Assembly (NCBI GenBank): GCA_013396655.1
Contig: WBMV01007388.1
Coordinates: 706,461 to 770,460, forward strand
Origin: Campylorhamphus procurvoides
Taxonomy: Eukaryota; Chordata; Aves; Passeriformes; Dendrocolaptidae
Length of the DNA: 64,000 nt
Direction of reading: 5' to 3'
Each line of letters opens with the position of its first letter. Within the stretch, counting starts at the first letter, position 1. Positions 10,563-25,500 of the stretch are shown in pieces. Position numbers and translations under genes: made by a program. Under the pieces are notes generated by a model. It was not told the origin of the DNA and did no database searches. It saw nothing but the letters and a program-made list of their open reading frames with translations.

Positions 10563-13500
10563 CTGCAGATATAAAGCAAAATAGAAACCAATTAAGTTTT
10601 TATCAGTTTTTCTTTTATGCTTTAATAAAAACAATTTAAAAAAGGTCAGCAGAAGGGGATAAAGCTCTTTTCAGCAATTAGTAAAAACCCATGCCATTTC
10701 TGACATAATTCTGCACTTATAAAATAGCAGAAAGAACTCTGCACAGTATCTTAGGAATGAAGAAAAATTAACAAACAATATGGTCTAATGGGTTTAGGAT
10801 ACTGCATCTTTACTATAAATAAATGGAGCAAAAGATAGAATTTTACTTCAATGTTATTGGATATTAATTTTTGTCAGTGAACACTTACGAAGCAAGTTTT
10901 GCTGCAAAGAGTCGGAGCGATACAAGTTCACATGGTTCTTCTTAAAAACATTCTTCAGTAGTTGTGCTCTTTCAGTTAAGCTGGAAATAAAGGAGACATG
11001 GGAAAAATACTTACTAATTACACTATCCCTTTATCCTTGCATCTGTTCAATGGGAATGAATTATTAAGTGAAAAGTGTCTGTTCTTTTTCTTTTTAAACT
11101 GTGCCCGATGAATTATTAAAAAGATGATTAAGAGCATGTGTTAGGACAGATTATTAAGTCCAGATCCCTGGTAATGATTTTATTAGTCTCCATACAGGCA
11201 AAATATCTGTTTGAAACACTGCTGTGCGCTGACAACACAAATAAATGAATAATATTGGAAACCTTTCAGCATGACTCCTTTAGAAACACACGATGTGAAG
11301 GGAAGGCACTGTCTTCCTTGATGTGATATGGCTTGATTAGTGCCAGGCTGAGTTAGTGTTTCTTTTTCTAACAGAGGGAGTGCTCCCAGCCTACACTGAC
11401 ATAGTACCACAAAGGGATGGGAAATGAAGATGGAGAGAAAGTCCCATTCCTGGTCATCAGCTGTGTGTAGAGAAACATATTATTTCCATGAAAAGTGTTC
11501 TAGCAAGATGCATTCCCCAGGAAACTCCAGAAGGCGTTTTTCTGGAGATGATACCCAAATAAAAGAGTACTATTACTGCTAAGGTTGACCACCTCAGCCC
11601 ATCTCTTTCCTACTGAGTTTGTTGTGTTATGTTTATTGTGTTTTAGTGTGACCCAAGTGACTCTCCATTTCAACCCAACTGGAAAATAGGAGTATTAAAC
11701 ATCTTTTAAATCGAGACTCATGCAACAGCTGCAAACTGTAGTGAATGAAGTAGCAAAGATACTGGGTTTTCTTGTTCTCTATCTTCCTTACATTTAAAGT
11801 CCTCCCAAATAGGAACCTACATTTCTAAATAAGTAAGAGGTGGGCTAGCCATGGCTCAGAAAGCTTTCAAAATCTACAATTTTGATAACTTATTAAATAT
11901 GTCTACGGGACTATATTAAAAAAATGTATGAGCTACACAAACCCTTCAAAGTCTTCCTCCAGATTTGATATTCACTGTGAATTAGAGCTCGTGTTTCAGG
12001 GAAACACCAATCTACCATTTAAACATTTCAAATGCTGAAAAATCTAGCCCCTCTGGTCTACAAATTAGTTTCATTAAAAAAGGAAGTATCTTATGTTTAT
12101 TCTGAGTATATAGGGATTTGATTGTGTTACGGTTTTGTTAGATTACAAAAGTTGTCCCTTGTGTAAGGATGTAGTAAGCAAAACAAATTTCACATACCTT
12201 ATGCTACCAAGTTTTGATTACTTGTATTACTTTTCGATATTATTGCCAGTTAGCTGAACAGACTTCCCAGGCCATCAACCAGACTAAGTGGTGCAAGGAA
12301 TGGAACTAGACTGTTTTCCTTACTAGATTACCATTCAAACCATTGAATTAGAAATGCTCATTCTTTCTCAGTGAGTATATACTTCTTATATAAGAAGCTG
12401 AACCACTGGTTAAGCTGAAGGGACCAATGGTTTATCTCCCCTTTCTGTTTCACACCAGCCCAATGGTTCAAGCACATACCAGGAGGGGAAAACGTGGCTT
12501 TTCTAAGCTGGAAAAATCTACTATTTCTACACTTATAGAGGAGTTCTAACTGCAAAATCTACAGGGTAAGGGGATAGGGAGGGGAAACTGCTTCTGTAGC
12601 CATGTTGTGAATGAAAAGATGTAAACAAGGAATTAGGTACCAATTCCTGGAAAGTAGTTGGCATCTGCTAACTGAAGCAAGAAGAGAGAGTTTGAAGTGC
12701 TGAGACACATCTTACTCTCAGTGTTTTCCTAAGCTAGCTCTCTGGGGATTGTTTTTCAGTTCTCATTGCTCCTCTAGGCTGTGTAGGGGCCTCCTTTTTT
12801 AGTTCAGAGCTGCTGTTAAAGTGACAACATTAATAAAAAATTAAGGACTGAAATTTAAACCACAAGGATATTCACAAGAGAGTGAATAAATAAATCAGTA
12901 TATTTGTGTAAGATTAGAGGTCAAAGAGGTGGAAGACCATGTGTATACTTGGATACAGTTATCAGCTGTATCTCCTTTGCAATACATCCGTGAAACCCTT
13001 ATGAATTAAAATCAAATTTCTATGAAATGTATGACAGGTGTTATTTTATAATAAAAAATATTTTATTAAAAACATAGCAGGCCTACTATAGCAGTTTTGG
13101 TACTATCATTCTTTCCTTGCGTTCCAGAGTGAAATGTTCAGATTGCTTAAATGCTAAGCAGTGAAAATTCTACTTTAAGTTTTGCAAGAACAAGAAGTAT
13201 ACATGTCTTAATTTATGTGTAATGAAGTTTCGACTGCACAGATCTGATTGCTGCTAGAGAAAATACAAAATAAGCAGGAAATACACTTGGAAAAATAAAA
13301 GAGCTTCCAGCTATTCAGGTATTAAATTCTGCTTTTCTGTACTTGTAATACTGTGTAATATTATGAATCACCCTGTTGCATTCAAAAGCATATTTAAGCA
13401 TCTACATGTGAAGCCAAGAAAACATGGGTTTCATAATTAACCAATGACAGATCATAGTAACTAAACAATCATTATGTGTACCTATATGGATGAGCTGAAT

Positions 13501-16500
13501 ATTAACTCTTTTTGAACATGAAATGTATACCTTCAGAGTTAATTAATCACATTTACAGAAAAAAAATTACTACTTTATGTATTCCTGACCAATCACTTAT
13601 CAGGTCTAAAAATAATGTCTAAGTGAACTGAGTTGAAAACAATGATTCTATGAAGCAGCATTTGCAGTATATATCTTTAAAGATTTTTCCACAATTTTGA
13701 ACCATTATTCATGTTATTGTTAGTCCATGTAGTATTTGACACAATACAAATATTTTTGAAATAAAAATATTTTTGTAGTAAGTATTAATACTGTTGTTTC
13801 TGCTTAAGCATTATATATAAGTTATCGGCAAAACCCCTTTGTGAACAATGGGTAATATACAAAGTATCCTTTTACCTTAGTAATTTCAATATTGAGTAGA
13901 AATGGCTTAGTAGCATTTCAGTTACAATGCCTTCAATGATAGAAATTAGACTTGTTGCAGCACAAATTTGTTAATTCACTAAAGCTGCTCTATTATTTAT
14001 GATATCAAGGCACCCTCAAATCAACAGTGTTCCAACATGAAAGTTTACTTTCAGTTGGAAAAGTGGCCATGCAAAATTTGCACCTTCTTGCTCAAGATAC
14101 ATTCTTACTTAACTGAAAAATACATGGGATAAACCAAATTTTAATGTGTTGCCTACAGAAGAAGTGAATGAAATATTTTTAGACAGTTTTGGGGGAAAAT
14201 CTCATTAAACATCCTTACACACACAGCAAGATACAATAGCAATGCTCTTCCTGAGCCTTCAGCGAGGAGTTTAAAAACCTTTTCAAATCATCACTGTAAA
14301 AATACAAGGGATGACAGTTTTAAGACTGTATTATCATGTCCTACTTTTAAAGCACATGCTAAAATACAATAAAAATATTTGAACAATAGTATTTTAAACT
14401 ATTTCAATGTAAATGTCAATTTTGATCCTAATTTTCAGAAAACAGCTGAAAGTGCAAATTTACAATTAAAATAGAAAATTCCTATCCTAATATTCTCTGA
14501 TAGGAAAACACCAAAAGATAAAGCCTTACAATTTAACTTTTACTTAAATGCATGTAATACGAGGCCAACGAAGTTCTAAAAAATGTCCTCCAAATATATT
14601 CTAGATGAAAAAAAAGCAATGAAAATTAGCAATAATATACTTCATAGAATAGTTGGGGTTGAAAGGGACCTTAAAGATATCTATTTCCAACTCCACTTCT
14701 ACTACACCAGGTTGCTCAGAGCCCCACCCATACTGGTCTTGAACACTTCCAGGGATAGGGCATCCATGACTTCTCTAGGCAACCTGTTCAGTGTTTCATC
14801 ACCCTCATGGTAAAGAGTTCCTTTCAAGTACCTAATATAAACCTACTCTCTTTCAGTTCAAAGCCATTCCTCCTTGTCCTATCACTACATGCCCTTATAA
14901 AATGTCTGTCCCCAGCTTTCTTGTAGGTCCCCTTCTAAGTATAACATTCAGATTCTGACCGATTACAATGTGTAGCCAAGAACCCTTGTTATCTGTAAAA
15001 GCTGAGCCTCTTGTTTTGTGTAGTTGTATTTTTAAGATGGGAATGGACAGGGTGGAAAAGTTTCTGAGTTATCTTTCTCGCTATTTCCCAGCTACGTCTT
15101 ATTCAAGCAGTGATTTGTATCTTCTTAGGTTATTTTGGCACTTCATGAGAACAAATCACTACCTCTACTACAGCAGAGAAAGGTACTTCCAGAGGTATGC
15201 ACACTAGAAAAATATTTGGTGCTGAAGAATACACAGTCAGGTTTTTTTAAAAAAAAAAAATTTTTGTTGTTGCATGAAAAGCGCTACAACTCAAGAATAA
15301 AAAAGGTCTCATGTACATATTTAAAACAGATGTAGAGGACATTCCTTATCAATTTAACTACTTACTCTGCACTAGTAATTAATTAAGCCAAGCTCCTGCA
15401 ATTTAGGAGACTCAAAAATGTTTACAAAATTTCAATCAAATTTTTGAAGATGCAAGCAAGTCAGTTCATCAGACCATTTACCAAAAAATACTTTCTCCAT
15501 AAAAAGTAGTTTTGGCTCTATTATCTGAATTTAGATATAATTTTAAAAAATGGAGGGAATAGAACTTTAAGAGATATTAAAGCTGTGTAATATCCATTGA
15601 TTTGCATCCACAGGGTGGATGCTTGTATCCTTCAAAAACACAGGTCTAAAAATAACTTTTTGGAGAAGGAATAGATCTAAGAAAGATATTTTGGCAGGTA
15701 ACTAAAAAGCGTTAATGGAGCTCTCATAACTACTTAATTGTGAGATAAAAACCTAATTATAAAACCAGTGGTGAAAACACAAAGTTCATTTTACCTATGT
15801 AAGAAGGGATTTGGAAAACATGCTGCATGTAGAATGAAGGAAAAGCATACTGCCTAGACAACTGAAGTTAAAGTAGTGAATTTGGGAGTACAAGAGAAGT
15901 TTGGGAATGCAAGTGTGGAATACTAAAAGAGATAGCATATAGAACCCGATGGAGGTATATCCTCTTATGCAGCTCACCACAGTAGACTAGCTGTTCCATG
16001 GGTGGTAAGATAAGCATCCAGGCCTCTCACACCTCCCCTGGAACTTGTGTGTGTTACCACGGAAGATGAACCCCACTACAGACAAAACATTCTTGTGAAA
16101 GCACTCACACAACCTGGATATTCCTCCATCAGAAATGGTGGTTATCACCTTGGTATCTGATGTAATTTGACCTCAACCTGGTAAATCCTAGTAAGCTCAT
16201 TCCCAGTGAACTGAAGGAGCGATACAGCAAGACTGAAGGAGAAAGGGAACTAAAGTATCTTTATGAACAAAAGGTACTTTCTGAAAGTTGAACCTATAAT
16301 AATAGAAATGGCTGTTTGCATTTCTTCTGGTCTCTTTCTATGCATAGCTTGGTAGGAAAAAAGCCTCTTTTGGCCAAGCCTTTGCCATGAAGATACTGAA
16401 AGAACAGCAGTCCAAAGGAAAGAAAGAACAGGAAAATCAAGTATCAGCAGTTCTGGCTTTTTTTTGGACTTCACAAAACTCATGAAAATGAAGACAAGGA

Positions 16501-19500
16501 AAGAAAGCTTTAGATCAGCCAAATGGCACTAATGAATTGGAAGGGGGAGGAAGGGGGATTTTGTCATCTTATACTCCATTCAGCAAGCGCCTGCTACAAG
16601 TCCAGCTAGGGTTAAAAAGTCTGAAGTACTTCAGTGAGCGCACACCTTTATGCTGAGTCTGCACATAGAAAATGTCCAGTTGTTCAGTTTTACCTTCTCC
16701 CTTTTCAGATTACCTGCTTGGCCTATGCAGGAGGATGTAACAAGGGAATTCTTGTGGAGTCTGAAGTTAAAAGTCTTACTTCATATATGTTAGTCAAATT
16801 AGTTTGCTCTGGACTGGCACTGGCTACAAAGCCATGTTGTTATATTCAATTTCAGAAAATCCTAGACGGATTTGCTGTTTGTCCCTATGCTACTAAGCAG
16901 GTTTTTAAAAAATTTGGGTTTTTTTCTCTTAAGCCCAATTTATGACTATACTAGCGCATGATACAGATTTAAACTCATTTTGTATTAACTGTTAGCACAG
17001 TCAAAAGAGACACAATTAAAATTGTACCTCAAGTTTGTTCTATACATAATAACTAGAAACCAGTTGGCTACAAAAAAACCCACATCAGTTAAAGCTTTTC
17101 CTAAAAACCTACATGCAAGTATATGAAAAAACACACGGGCTCAGTAGACCTGAAGCCCCTTTACAGATGCCTTTTGTTTGTATGGATTTTGAAAATAAAT
17201 TTTTGTATTTGATAGCTGTAAAAGGCTTAAAATATTTAGGGTTTTTTTTTATTTTTAAAGACAATATTCTACAAATTTTTACAGTACCTCTTGCCATGCA
17301 CAACTGCCCCAGGATCCTCAGACTTGGCTTCCAACTCCTGAACTTCATCTACCAGTGTCTTGTAAGTAGCTCTCTTTACTCTGTAAGTATATACAAAATA
17401 CTGTCAGATTTAGTCTCTTGAAAGTAGAGCAGATAGTACTAACAGTTGCATAAATATTCAGTTTATAAATCCATTTTCCCAGGCATAAAACTAAGCTTTA
17501 GAAGAAGAAATATCAAGAAACTAATCTAAAGAACGTATTTTATCAGCTGTTTTTGCAAATTAGAAACAAAAAATACTAATAGTTACAATTATGAAAACAT
17601 GTAAAATATTAACACTTGTAATGAAGTTTTTCAAAAACAAAAACGGTGAAAAATAATTTTATATAATCACCAGAATTGATCTTAATTTTTTTTATTTTAT
17701 TAGTAATTAGAACACATATTTAAAAGTCAGTACTTTCTTCCATAAACCTCAGCAGTTCTGTACTCACACTTTGTATACTATATCAAGAAGCAAAGCTGTC
17801 ATAGGAATACACAGAAGTCCCATCCAAAACACTCCAGAGCTGAACATCATCGCTGCCTGAAGGGAAAATACACAAAAAGTGATGATGTCATGACAAGAAC
17901 TAGGAAAAACATCTTAGAAATGTCAGTATTTCTATAGCCTTAGTTAAAGCTATCAAAAATAAAATTAATTGAACCATTCTAGTCTGTCTAATGTGAAATA
18001 AAACTTGAACTCCTTTCTAAAATCCCCTGAGTCACAAGAAAAAATCCAGTAGATAGTAAACACTAATTCATATTAATAAGCTGGTAGAAAGATACACTGC
18101 TTAGGTCTTTGCATGGGGAAAACTATCCCCCCCTCACCAGTGCTGCTCTATACCACTATGCTGATTGTAGGCATATCCATTAAAATCAGATTTATCATAA
18201 ATCCACCCCCCTCAAATTTTTCAACACATTATAAGAACAATTTCCTATTTGCAACTGACCTCAACAGGATACAATGATTCCTGACCCTTCATATGGGTAC
18301 TGGACACCGTTACAATCATTCTGTGCAATGTAACTTGGATTAAAGTTATCTCCCACAGAACTCGCTGTACCACAGTTCCCACACTGCCACAGACTCCAGT
18401 TAAACAGATTGCAACTACTTATGCAATTATGAAAGTATGCAACATACCATTAAATGAACATCTAACACATTAATACATGGTGAAATATTTGAAAACAGAA
18501 TAACTGTTTTTAGCTGCGCATTTGTTTTTTTTTTTTTTTTACACACTGCTTTATATAATACATAGGAATTTCTTCTGTTCATAATTTGGTCTGTAGACAA
18601 AACTAAAACACACCAAAAAGACAAAACAAACATCACCTTGTATAGACATCAAAAAAAGTATTTACGCTTGTAGCTTATGCTCAAGTGTCTACATCAATAA
18701 CATGGATACAAGGAGTATAATAAATACTTAACAAAGCATATTACTGGAAGTTTGTTTTGCAGTCAGTATTAAAAATACCTTTACAATGTAATTAGATTGT
18801 ACAGAAGCTGAAAATAACAATGCTACACAACAATACCCTTTCAAATATTTTCTTTCGTTATTTGGAGACTAATTTCTTTCAAAGGTTAAGCCTCAGTACG
18901 AACTAAAATAAAAAAGCTGAAAATTTGCTTGTTTTAATTAGCAGACAAATGCAGGTAGCTTACAGTAGCTAAAGTCTAATTTCTTAACATGTGGATATGA
19001 ACATTTTAGAATTATATCTGCAAAACCAGAAGTGATTCAGAAAAAACCCCTAATTCTCATATAAGTGAACAGTTCTATTTACCTTTTGTATCCAAATTCC
19101 TACTGACACTGATTATTCGGAGAGCATTAAAATGTATTTTAACCAAAAAATTGGTAAACTTTTCATGGCAATGTCAAAAGGGCATAGATATTGCCCCGAG
19201 ATTCTAATAATTCTTTCTGCCAACAGCTGCCACCAAAGATGTAAACACTGAGCAGTGGCAGGTTTAAAATGAAATAATTCACATTTTCAATGGAAAAAAA
19301 AAATTGTATCAGGGAGTGGAGAAAATATATTAGCACAGTCACTTTATAAACAAAACATGACTGTGACATACTTGATGAAATACTAATTTTCTAAAACAAA
19401 AGCTAACAGGAAATGTCTATCACAACTACATTTTGCAAGACATTTTATAATTAAGTAGCATTTAGAGAGTTTTCTTAAAAACAAGAAAAAACCATAAAAT

Positions 19501-22500
19501 ACAACTTGAAGTAATTACAACCCGTACTTCCTATTATTAACAACGTTTTTTAATTTATAAGAACATAGCAAAGATCTGCGACTGCGTTTAGCCACCCGCT
19601 ATTAAATGTTTGCTGGTGAAACAGCAAAAGTGATAATGTAGGTCTTAGGATGTTAATTCTGACCATTGTAATGCTAACTATGAATGAAGGAACAACTGGC
19701 GCCTACTATTCAGTCCATCCAGCCTTTGGCTTTACAAACGAACAACATGAATTGAGGTAAAAAAAAAAAAGTTTTTCTGCGTCATATTTGAAAGCCTGTC
19801 AGATTTTTTTTCTTTTAGAGTTAATCCAAACCTAAAAGAGTTAAAGCCGACATTCGCATTAAAGACAGAGGGCCTCTTTGTATTTTTTGGACGAAGAGGG
19901 GAAAAAATAAAATCCCACAGAGGTATTTCCTTCCTTTCTGTACAAGAAAGCTCCCCCCTCAGTCTGTAGAAAACATTTTTGTCTCTAACTTTTCACATCT
20001 CTCTACACATAGGCAGGTCATCTGGGAAATGGCAAACCAATCCTTTTCAGACAATGGCACTAACAGGAGCAGCCTGTTCTGGGGACGGACTCTGGCTGCC
20101 TCTGTTTGTGGTTTACAAATTGTTCCTAATGTGAGAGATTTGTGGTCTATGCCAAGTCTTCCCCCTTTAGGCCTTGTGAAACCAAATGGAATCTGCCACA
20201 AAAGTGGCTCCCAGGGGAATTCAGAAGTAATCCAAAATGAGAGCTGGGAAGCCCAATTTATTGTAGGACTTACAAATCCTGCTGGAAGAATAAATAATTT
20301 GTTCTATGTGTAGCTCATACTCAATATTATTACTTTCTAAAATAAATTAACATTGTTTATGAAGTGCGATATAGATTTCTATATACACTCTTATTTTTTG
20401 AAAAAGAAAAAAATGCTGAGAAATACTCCTTTTCGTGGCTTAGTGGCAGATTAGAAATCCTGGCTACAAAACATTTTTAATGCACTGATGAAGATGTACT
20501 GTTAGGAAATTACATGTCAGAATGAACAGAGAATGTTGCCTTTTTCTTCATTATGAAATGATCTGCCAAAACTGCTAGCTCAGATTTTACAACTCCTTCT
20601 GAAAATAAGGAGAGAAAGATGAAACTGGTAAAAGTCGTGCTGCAGAAAAGCTTACCCTTTTCAGTTATTATCTAGGTATGTTTTCTTCCTATAGACTACA
20701 AAGCGATTAAAATAACCAGCAAAAGTTCCCCTTCTCAACCTACAGAAACAACTTCATTAGTTTTAGTTATCTTCATGTGTTTTCCTCCAAATATGCCTAA
20801 GTACTTACTGCTGTAATATTAAAACAGATCTGCGTTGACTTCCAATGCAGTGAAGTTCCGATAAGTGAATTTGTGTATTGCCTCTGGTTTTTCTTTGCTA
20901 CTTACAGTTTAAAAAACATCTCTTGGTTCCTATTAATTAAGAACTATTTTCCTTACAATTCCAAAGAATTAAGTTCCTACCTACTAGGAGCTCTGGTTAT
21001 TAGGTATATTAAAAAGGGAATCTCTCAATTTTCTGCAAACACAAACCAAAGTCTTCCTGAAACACAGCATATAGTAAGAGTACTGAAACAGAGGGAGTAC
21101 CCAGGCAGTGAGGAAGCAAATAACTGTGGATATTTGCAGGCAGAATCTATAAACTCTTACTTGAACAAATCTATAAACAGGAAAATGACTAAGGACTGAG
21201 TAAGGAACATGCTTTTACTCTTTCCCTATTTCCTCTCGTTTTCTTCAGCTGGGACCGCAAACAGTCCACTGCAAGATCACCAATTTCTGCACTGCAGGCA
21301 GGTATGAAGGGTGCACTTTATCCCACAGAATGATGAATAGATGATAATCTTAATTATATAAAGGCAAACAATAAATAATGCAGTAAATACAAAGCAAACA
21401 CATACAAAAGCTCACAAGCACAGATGTGCTATAAATTCTAAAGCTTTAAGAAGCACTTCTAGACTAAGGTCTCTCTTCTACAGATGTGTCCTTAGTTCAG
21501 TCACTTTTTTTCATTAATATTTTAATATTCTAAGTATTCACTGGAACATACATTGTGTCTGTTCCTAGAGAGGACCTTAATCATTCAGGCTGAGCAAGAG
21601 TCAGCACATTTGCTCTCGCTATCCAGTAAATTATGATTAATCCATATCAAGTGGAACGGCAGATGACACAATCCTCTATTCAATCACCCTTTCAGCAGAA
21701 ATCATTACCCTAAAAGTTGCAAAGTCAAGATAAACTTAAATCTGGCTTTTGGGTTAACATTCACTTGGGGTGAATATTGTAGTACGTAAATGATGGATAA
21801 ATGGGTATTTTAAATAAACATAGGTGATAAGGATCTAACTGCTGGAGGTAGTTCAGGTTTGTCAATCATCTTGAGCCCAGAGAGGGATGAAATGGAAAAC
21901 TGCACCTTATTATGTATTCTTGTGAGTGGCTGCACAGTTACATTTTGTGAATTAAGTTCATTGGCATTTAATGCCTTCCTTGCACTTTATGGAAGGCTAA
22001 GTTACCTCAGTAGATGTTTCCCATTTGCTAGAAAAAAACCCAAACAGACCAGCAAAAAATTAACAGTCCAGAAACAAATTATCAGTTGCTATCTCTGTTA
22101 GCTTTAGACAGACAGGGATGGAAGTGCTTTCAAAGATAAGCAAGCAAAAAGTAAAGAAAAAAGGCTTCACAATAAGCATTAATATCCAGAAGTTTCCTAA
22201 AAAAGCTGGAGAGGAGAACAACACATAAACAAAAAAGCTTCCCTGAGAATTAGGAAGGAAAGAAGGTTCTGTTGGCAAAAGTTTGGCTAACAAGCTTACG
22301 CTATGGCTTGAAGTAACATACATGAAAAATAACCTTTAGAAAACTAGAGAGAATTAGCCACCTGGATATGAAATTAGATAAGCTAGAAGATGCTGTCAAG
22401 TTGATATTTACCATACTTCTAATCATGCTTGTGATCAGAGGACACTAGCTTTCTAATGAAAAAGCTAGATTGTTCTCTTTTGCCTCAAAGGAAAAGACTC

Positions 22501-25500
22501 ACAGGGAAACCTATCTGAGCTGTTCTAAGCCGACATGAAAGAGTATCTGGCAAGATGTTAAAGCCTGAATGAGCAGATGAGTTCTCTATAGTTTGTTACC
22601 ATGATGGGTGCCATCTGCACCACAATAAATGTAACAGAAAGGAGGACAGTAAATGCTGAATTTCACTAGAAATTGTAAACAACAGAAGTCATCCCTCACT
22701 ACTGCACATCAGATGAGGAAGCTGCTAATGGAGAAACATGGTGGCTGAATATCATTGAAGTATAGTTGTGTGCATAACTACACCAGGGATTTGTACTCAG
22801 TTTGATTTGTAACATTTTAAACTAATAAAACCCACCCTGTAACTTTTGTTTATAAAGACAATTGACAATAATACGCTGAAGGAAAGAATTCAGTTAAATG
22901 CTGATACCAGGAAAAAACTAACCTATAAAAGAGAAGAATGGTAGAGACAGACCATTGTAAGGAGAGAAGGTCAATTTGGTAGTTCAAAGGTCAGTTCTGC
23001 TGTTTCTGTTTGTACCCGTACAGTCAGAGCATGAGAATGTAACTACGGAATATGGAAAAGGATCTTTGAACTGTATCTGGGAAAAGCAGACTCTGGCTAA
23101 CAAACATTTACTACCAGACCAAGTACAATTGAACCATGAAGGTTTGAGGACTCAAAACAGAAACTATCTATTGGGAATTAAACAGAAAAAGAAAAATCCC
23201 TTATACAAATGTTTTGGATTCCTGAAGTGAAAGACTAAAAGCAAACTTTAAATATAAATAAATAACAAAAATATGCTAGTATCAGAATGGTACCATAATT
23301 TTAGGCTCCCAGGTGAGGAGAGATGACTAAGACCAGTATGTGTTATGGGATGAATTCTGATTCACTTAAAAAAATACATAAATTGAATTTTTATGAAGCA
23401 ATAATATTCTTCACAAATGTACAGTGAAATATTTCTCTGAACAAAAGGTTCATATAGGTACAGGGGAGAAGACATATACAGATTACTGAGTATTGTTTTG
23501 TAAAGACTCATAGGTTTGTAGAATTCAAGCTCAGAAAAAACGTTGAAAGGGGATGAAAATATGCTAAAAATGTAGGATAATGACTGTAGGGACCTTTTAC
23601 TGAGAATGGGCTTGTGAAATGCTTTTTACTATGAAGGAAGATTCTTAGCTTTTGTTGCTGAATTATTTCAATGTTCTTTGAAACTGTACTTCCAATATGC
23701 TCTGTAAATAAGCAATAGACCCTTACTGAAAATTTAGTACACCAATTACTCCCCCTGAAATGAAGACACAGAATTTTGGATAATATTTCAACCCAGACTG
23801 GTAACAGTGCAACAGGAAAAAAAAATAATAACTGGTTACCTCAGCACAGCTACCCTAGCTATTAACCATTAAAGAATTATTATTTTCCAGTAGTTCTGTG
23901 ATAATGACATGAAAATTGAAAGACTTTGGTATCTGTTTACCATATAGAGCTCAAGTAAATTTTTAGAAATAGAGACCGCCAACTCAGTTATCTGCCAGGT
24001 TCCCTTAAAAGCATAGCACAGTAATTCTCTTGTTTTGAAGAACTTACAGAGTCATTACTTTTCAAATTTTAGGGGTGTTATTTATAATTCTAACTGCTAA
24101 CATTGAGCAGTTTTCTTAAATATACAACCATTTATTTATTATGCTGTATTCTGTAAAAGTTTTTAAAATAACATCTGTTTTTAAAAATACAAGAGACAAG
24201 TATGCATTAACATCACCTTTTACAGCTGGTGGGACAACACAGCAGGGGGTAAAAGCCGTAAAATCCTCCTACTGCTGATGGATGGGCAGGATGAACTGTG
24301 AGGTACACCAAAACAGGCTGAACGGCCAGAGGGTGGTGATCAGTGGCAGTCTAGCTGGAGGCCAGTAACTAAAAGTGTACCCCAGGGGTCAATAGTGGGC
24401 CCACTTCTGTTTAATACCTTCAATAAAGATCTGGATGAGAGGTAAAGTGGTAAAGAGGTAAAGACCCTCAGGGAGTTTGCTAATGACACAGACAAGGCGA
24501 GGAGTAGCGGATGCACTACAGGGTGCATCAGATGCACTGTTGCCATTCAAAGAAACCTCAGCAGGCTGGAGAAAAGGGCCAGCAGGAACCTCATACACTT
24601 GGAACAAGGAGAAATGCAAAGTCCTGCACATGGGGAGGAAGAACCCCAGGTACCATATGTTTGAGGCCACCCAGCTGGAAAGCAGCTGGGCAGAAAAGGA
24701 CTTGGTTCTGATAGACACCAAGTTGCACAGGAGCCAGCAACGAACCCTTGTGACAAAGAATGGGCAAAGCATCTTTGGCTTCATTAGACAAAGTACTGCC
24801 AGCATAGGTCAAGATGGGTCCCCTCTGCTCAGCACTGATGAAGTCACCTCTGGAGAAGTGTCCAGTTTTGGGCTCCCCAGTGCAAAGAATACAGACATTC
24901 TGGAGACAGTTCACTGAAGGGCCACAAAGATGATAAAGGGCCTAGAGCAACTTTTTTACAAGAGGGAAGCCTGAGACAGTTGGGACTATAGGCTAGAGAA
25001 GGCTTTGGGGGACCCAATAAATGGATAGAGATTCCTGAATGGAGGGTACAAGGAAGACACAACCAGACTATTTCCAGTGAGGCCCTGTCATAACACAAGA
25101 AGCAATGAGCACAAACTGAAACACAAATCTGAACATCAAGAAAAACTTTCTTACTGTGAGGGTGACCTAACAGCGACACAGGTTGTCCAGGAATGTTGTA
25201 GAGTCTCCATTCTTGGCAATATTCAAAAGCTGTTTGGAAATTGGTCCTGGCCAATTTGGTGTAGTGTCAGAAGCATTAGACCAGATGACCTTCAGAGATC
25301 CATTCCAGCCTCAACCATCCTATGATTGCACGCTAGTCTGAATACTGGCTTTGCTCTCCATTAGAGTAGAACAAATTGCCCTTTTTGGATCAGACCTTGG
25401 ACACATGTCTCACTAGAGAAGACCTGTTCATTAGAGAATGAAGCATCTGGAGAACCAAATTTTTAAGAGTTGTTTGATATTTTTGTGTTAAAAAGAAATG

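Noticed and set aside
16634..16945. 103-codon open frame (+) near the CR1 at 14.6 kb
   Set aside because: No domain or splice context; antisense inside an ATP8A1 intron.
17879..17885. GTGATGA, a match to a snoRNA C box
   Set aside because: No D box (CTGA) with terminal stem within about 100 bases, and it is on the strand opposite to the host gene.
18525..18540. T16 run as the poly(A) tail of a retrocopied gene on the - strand
   Set aside because: No gene-like sequence precedes it on the - strand and no flanking duplication was seen.
20029..20313. 94-codon open frame (+) in the 13.6-kb intron
   Set aside because: No recognisable domain, no splice signals tied to it, and no sign of repeat membership; chance frame.
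20436..20446. TGGCTTAGTGG, a match to a tRNA A box
   Set aside because: No B box follows at a suitable distance and the flanks do not fold into a cloverleaf.
24389..25254. Several 65-145-codon open frames on both strands
   Set aside because: All lie inside the CR1 fragment and are remnants or shadows of its broken ORF2.
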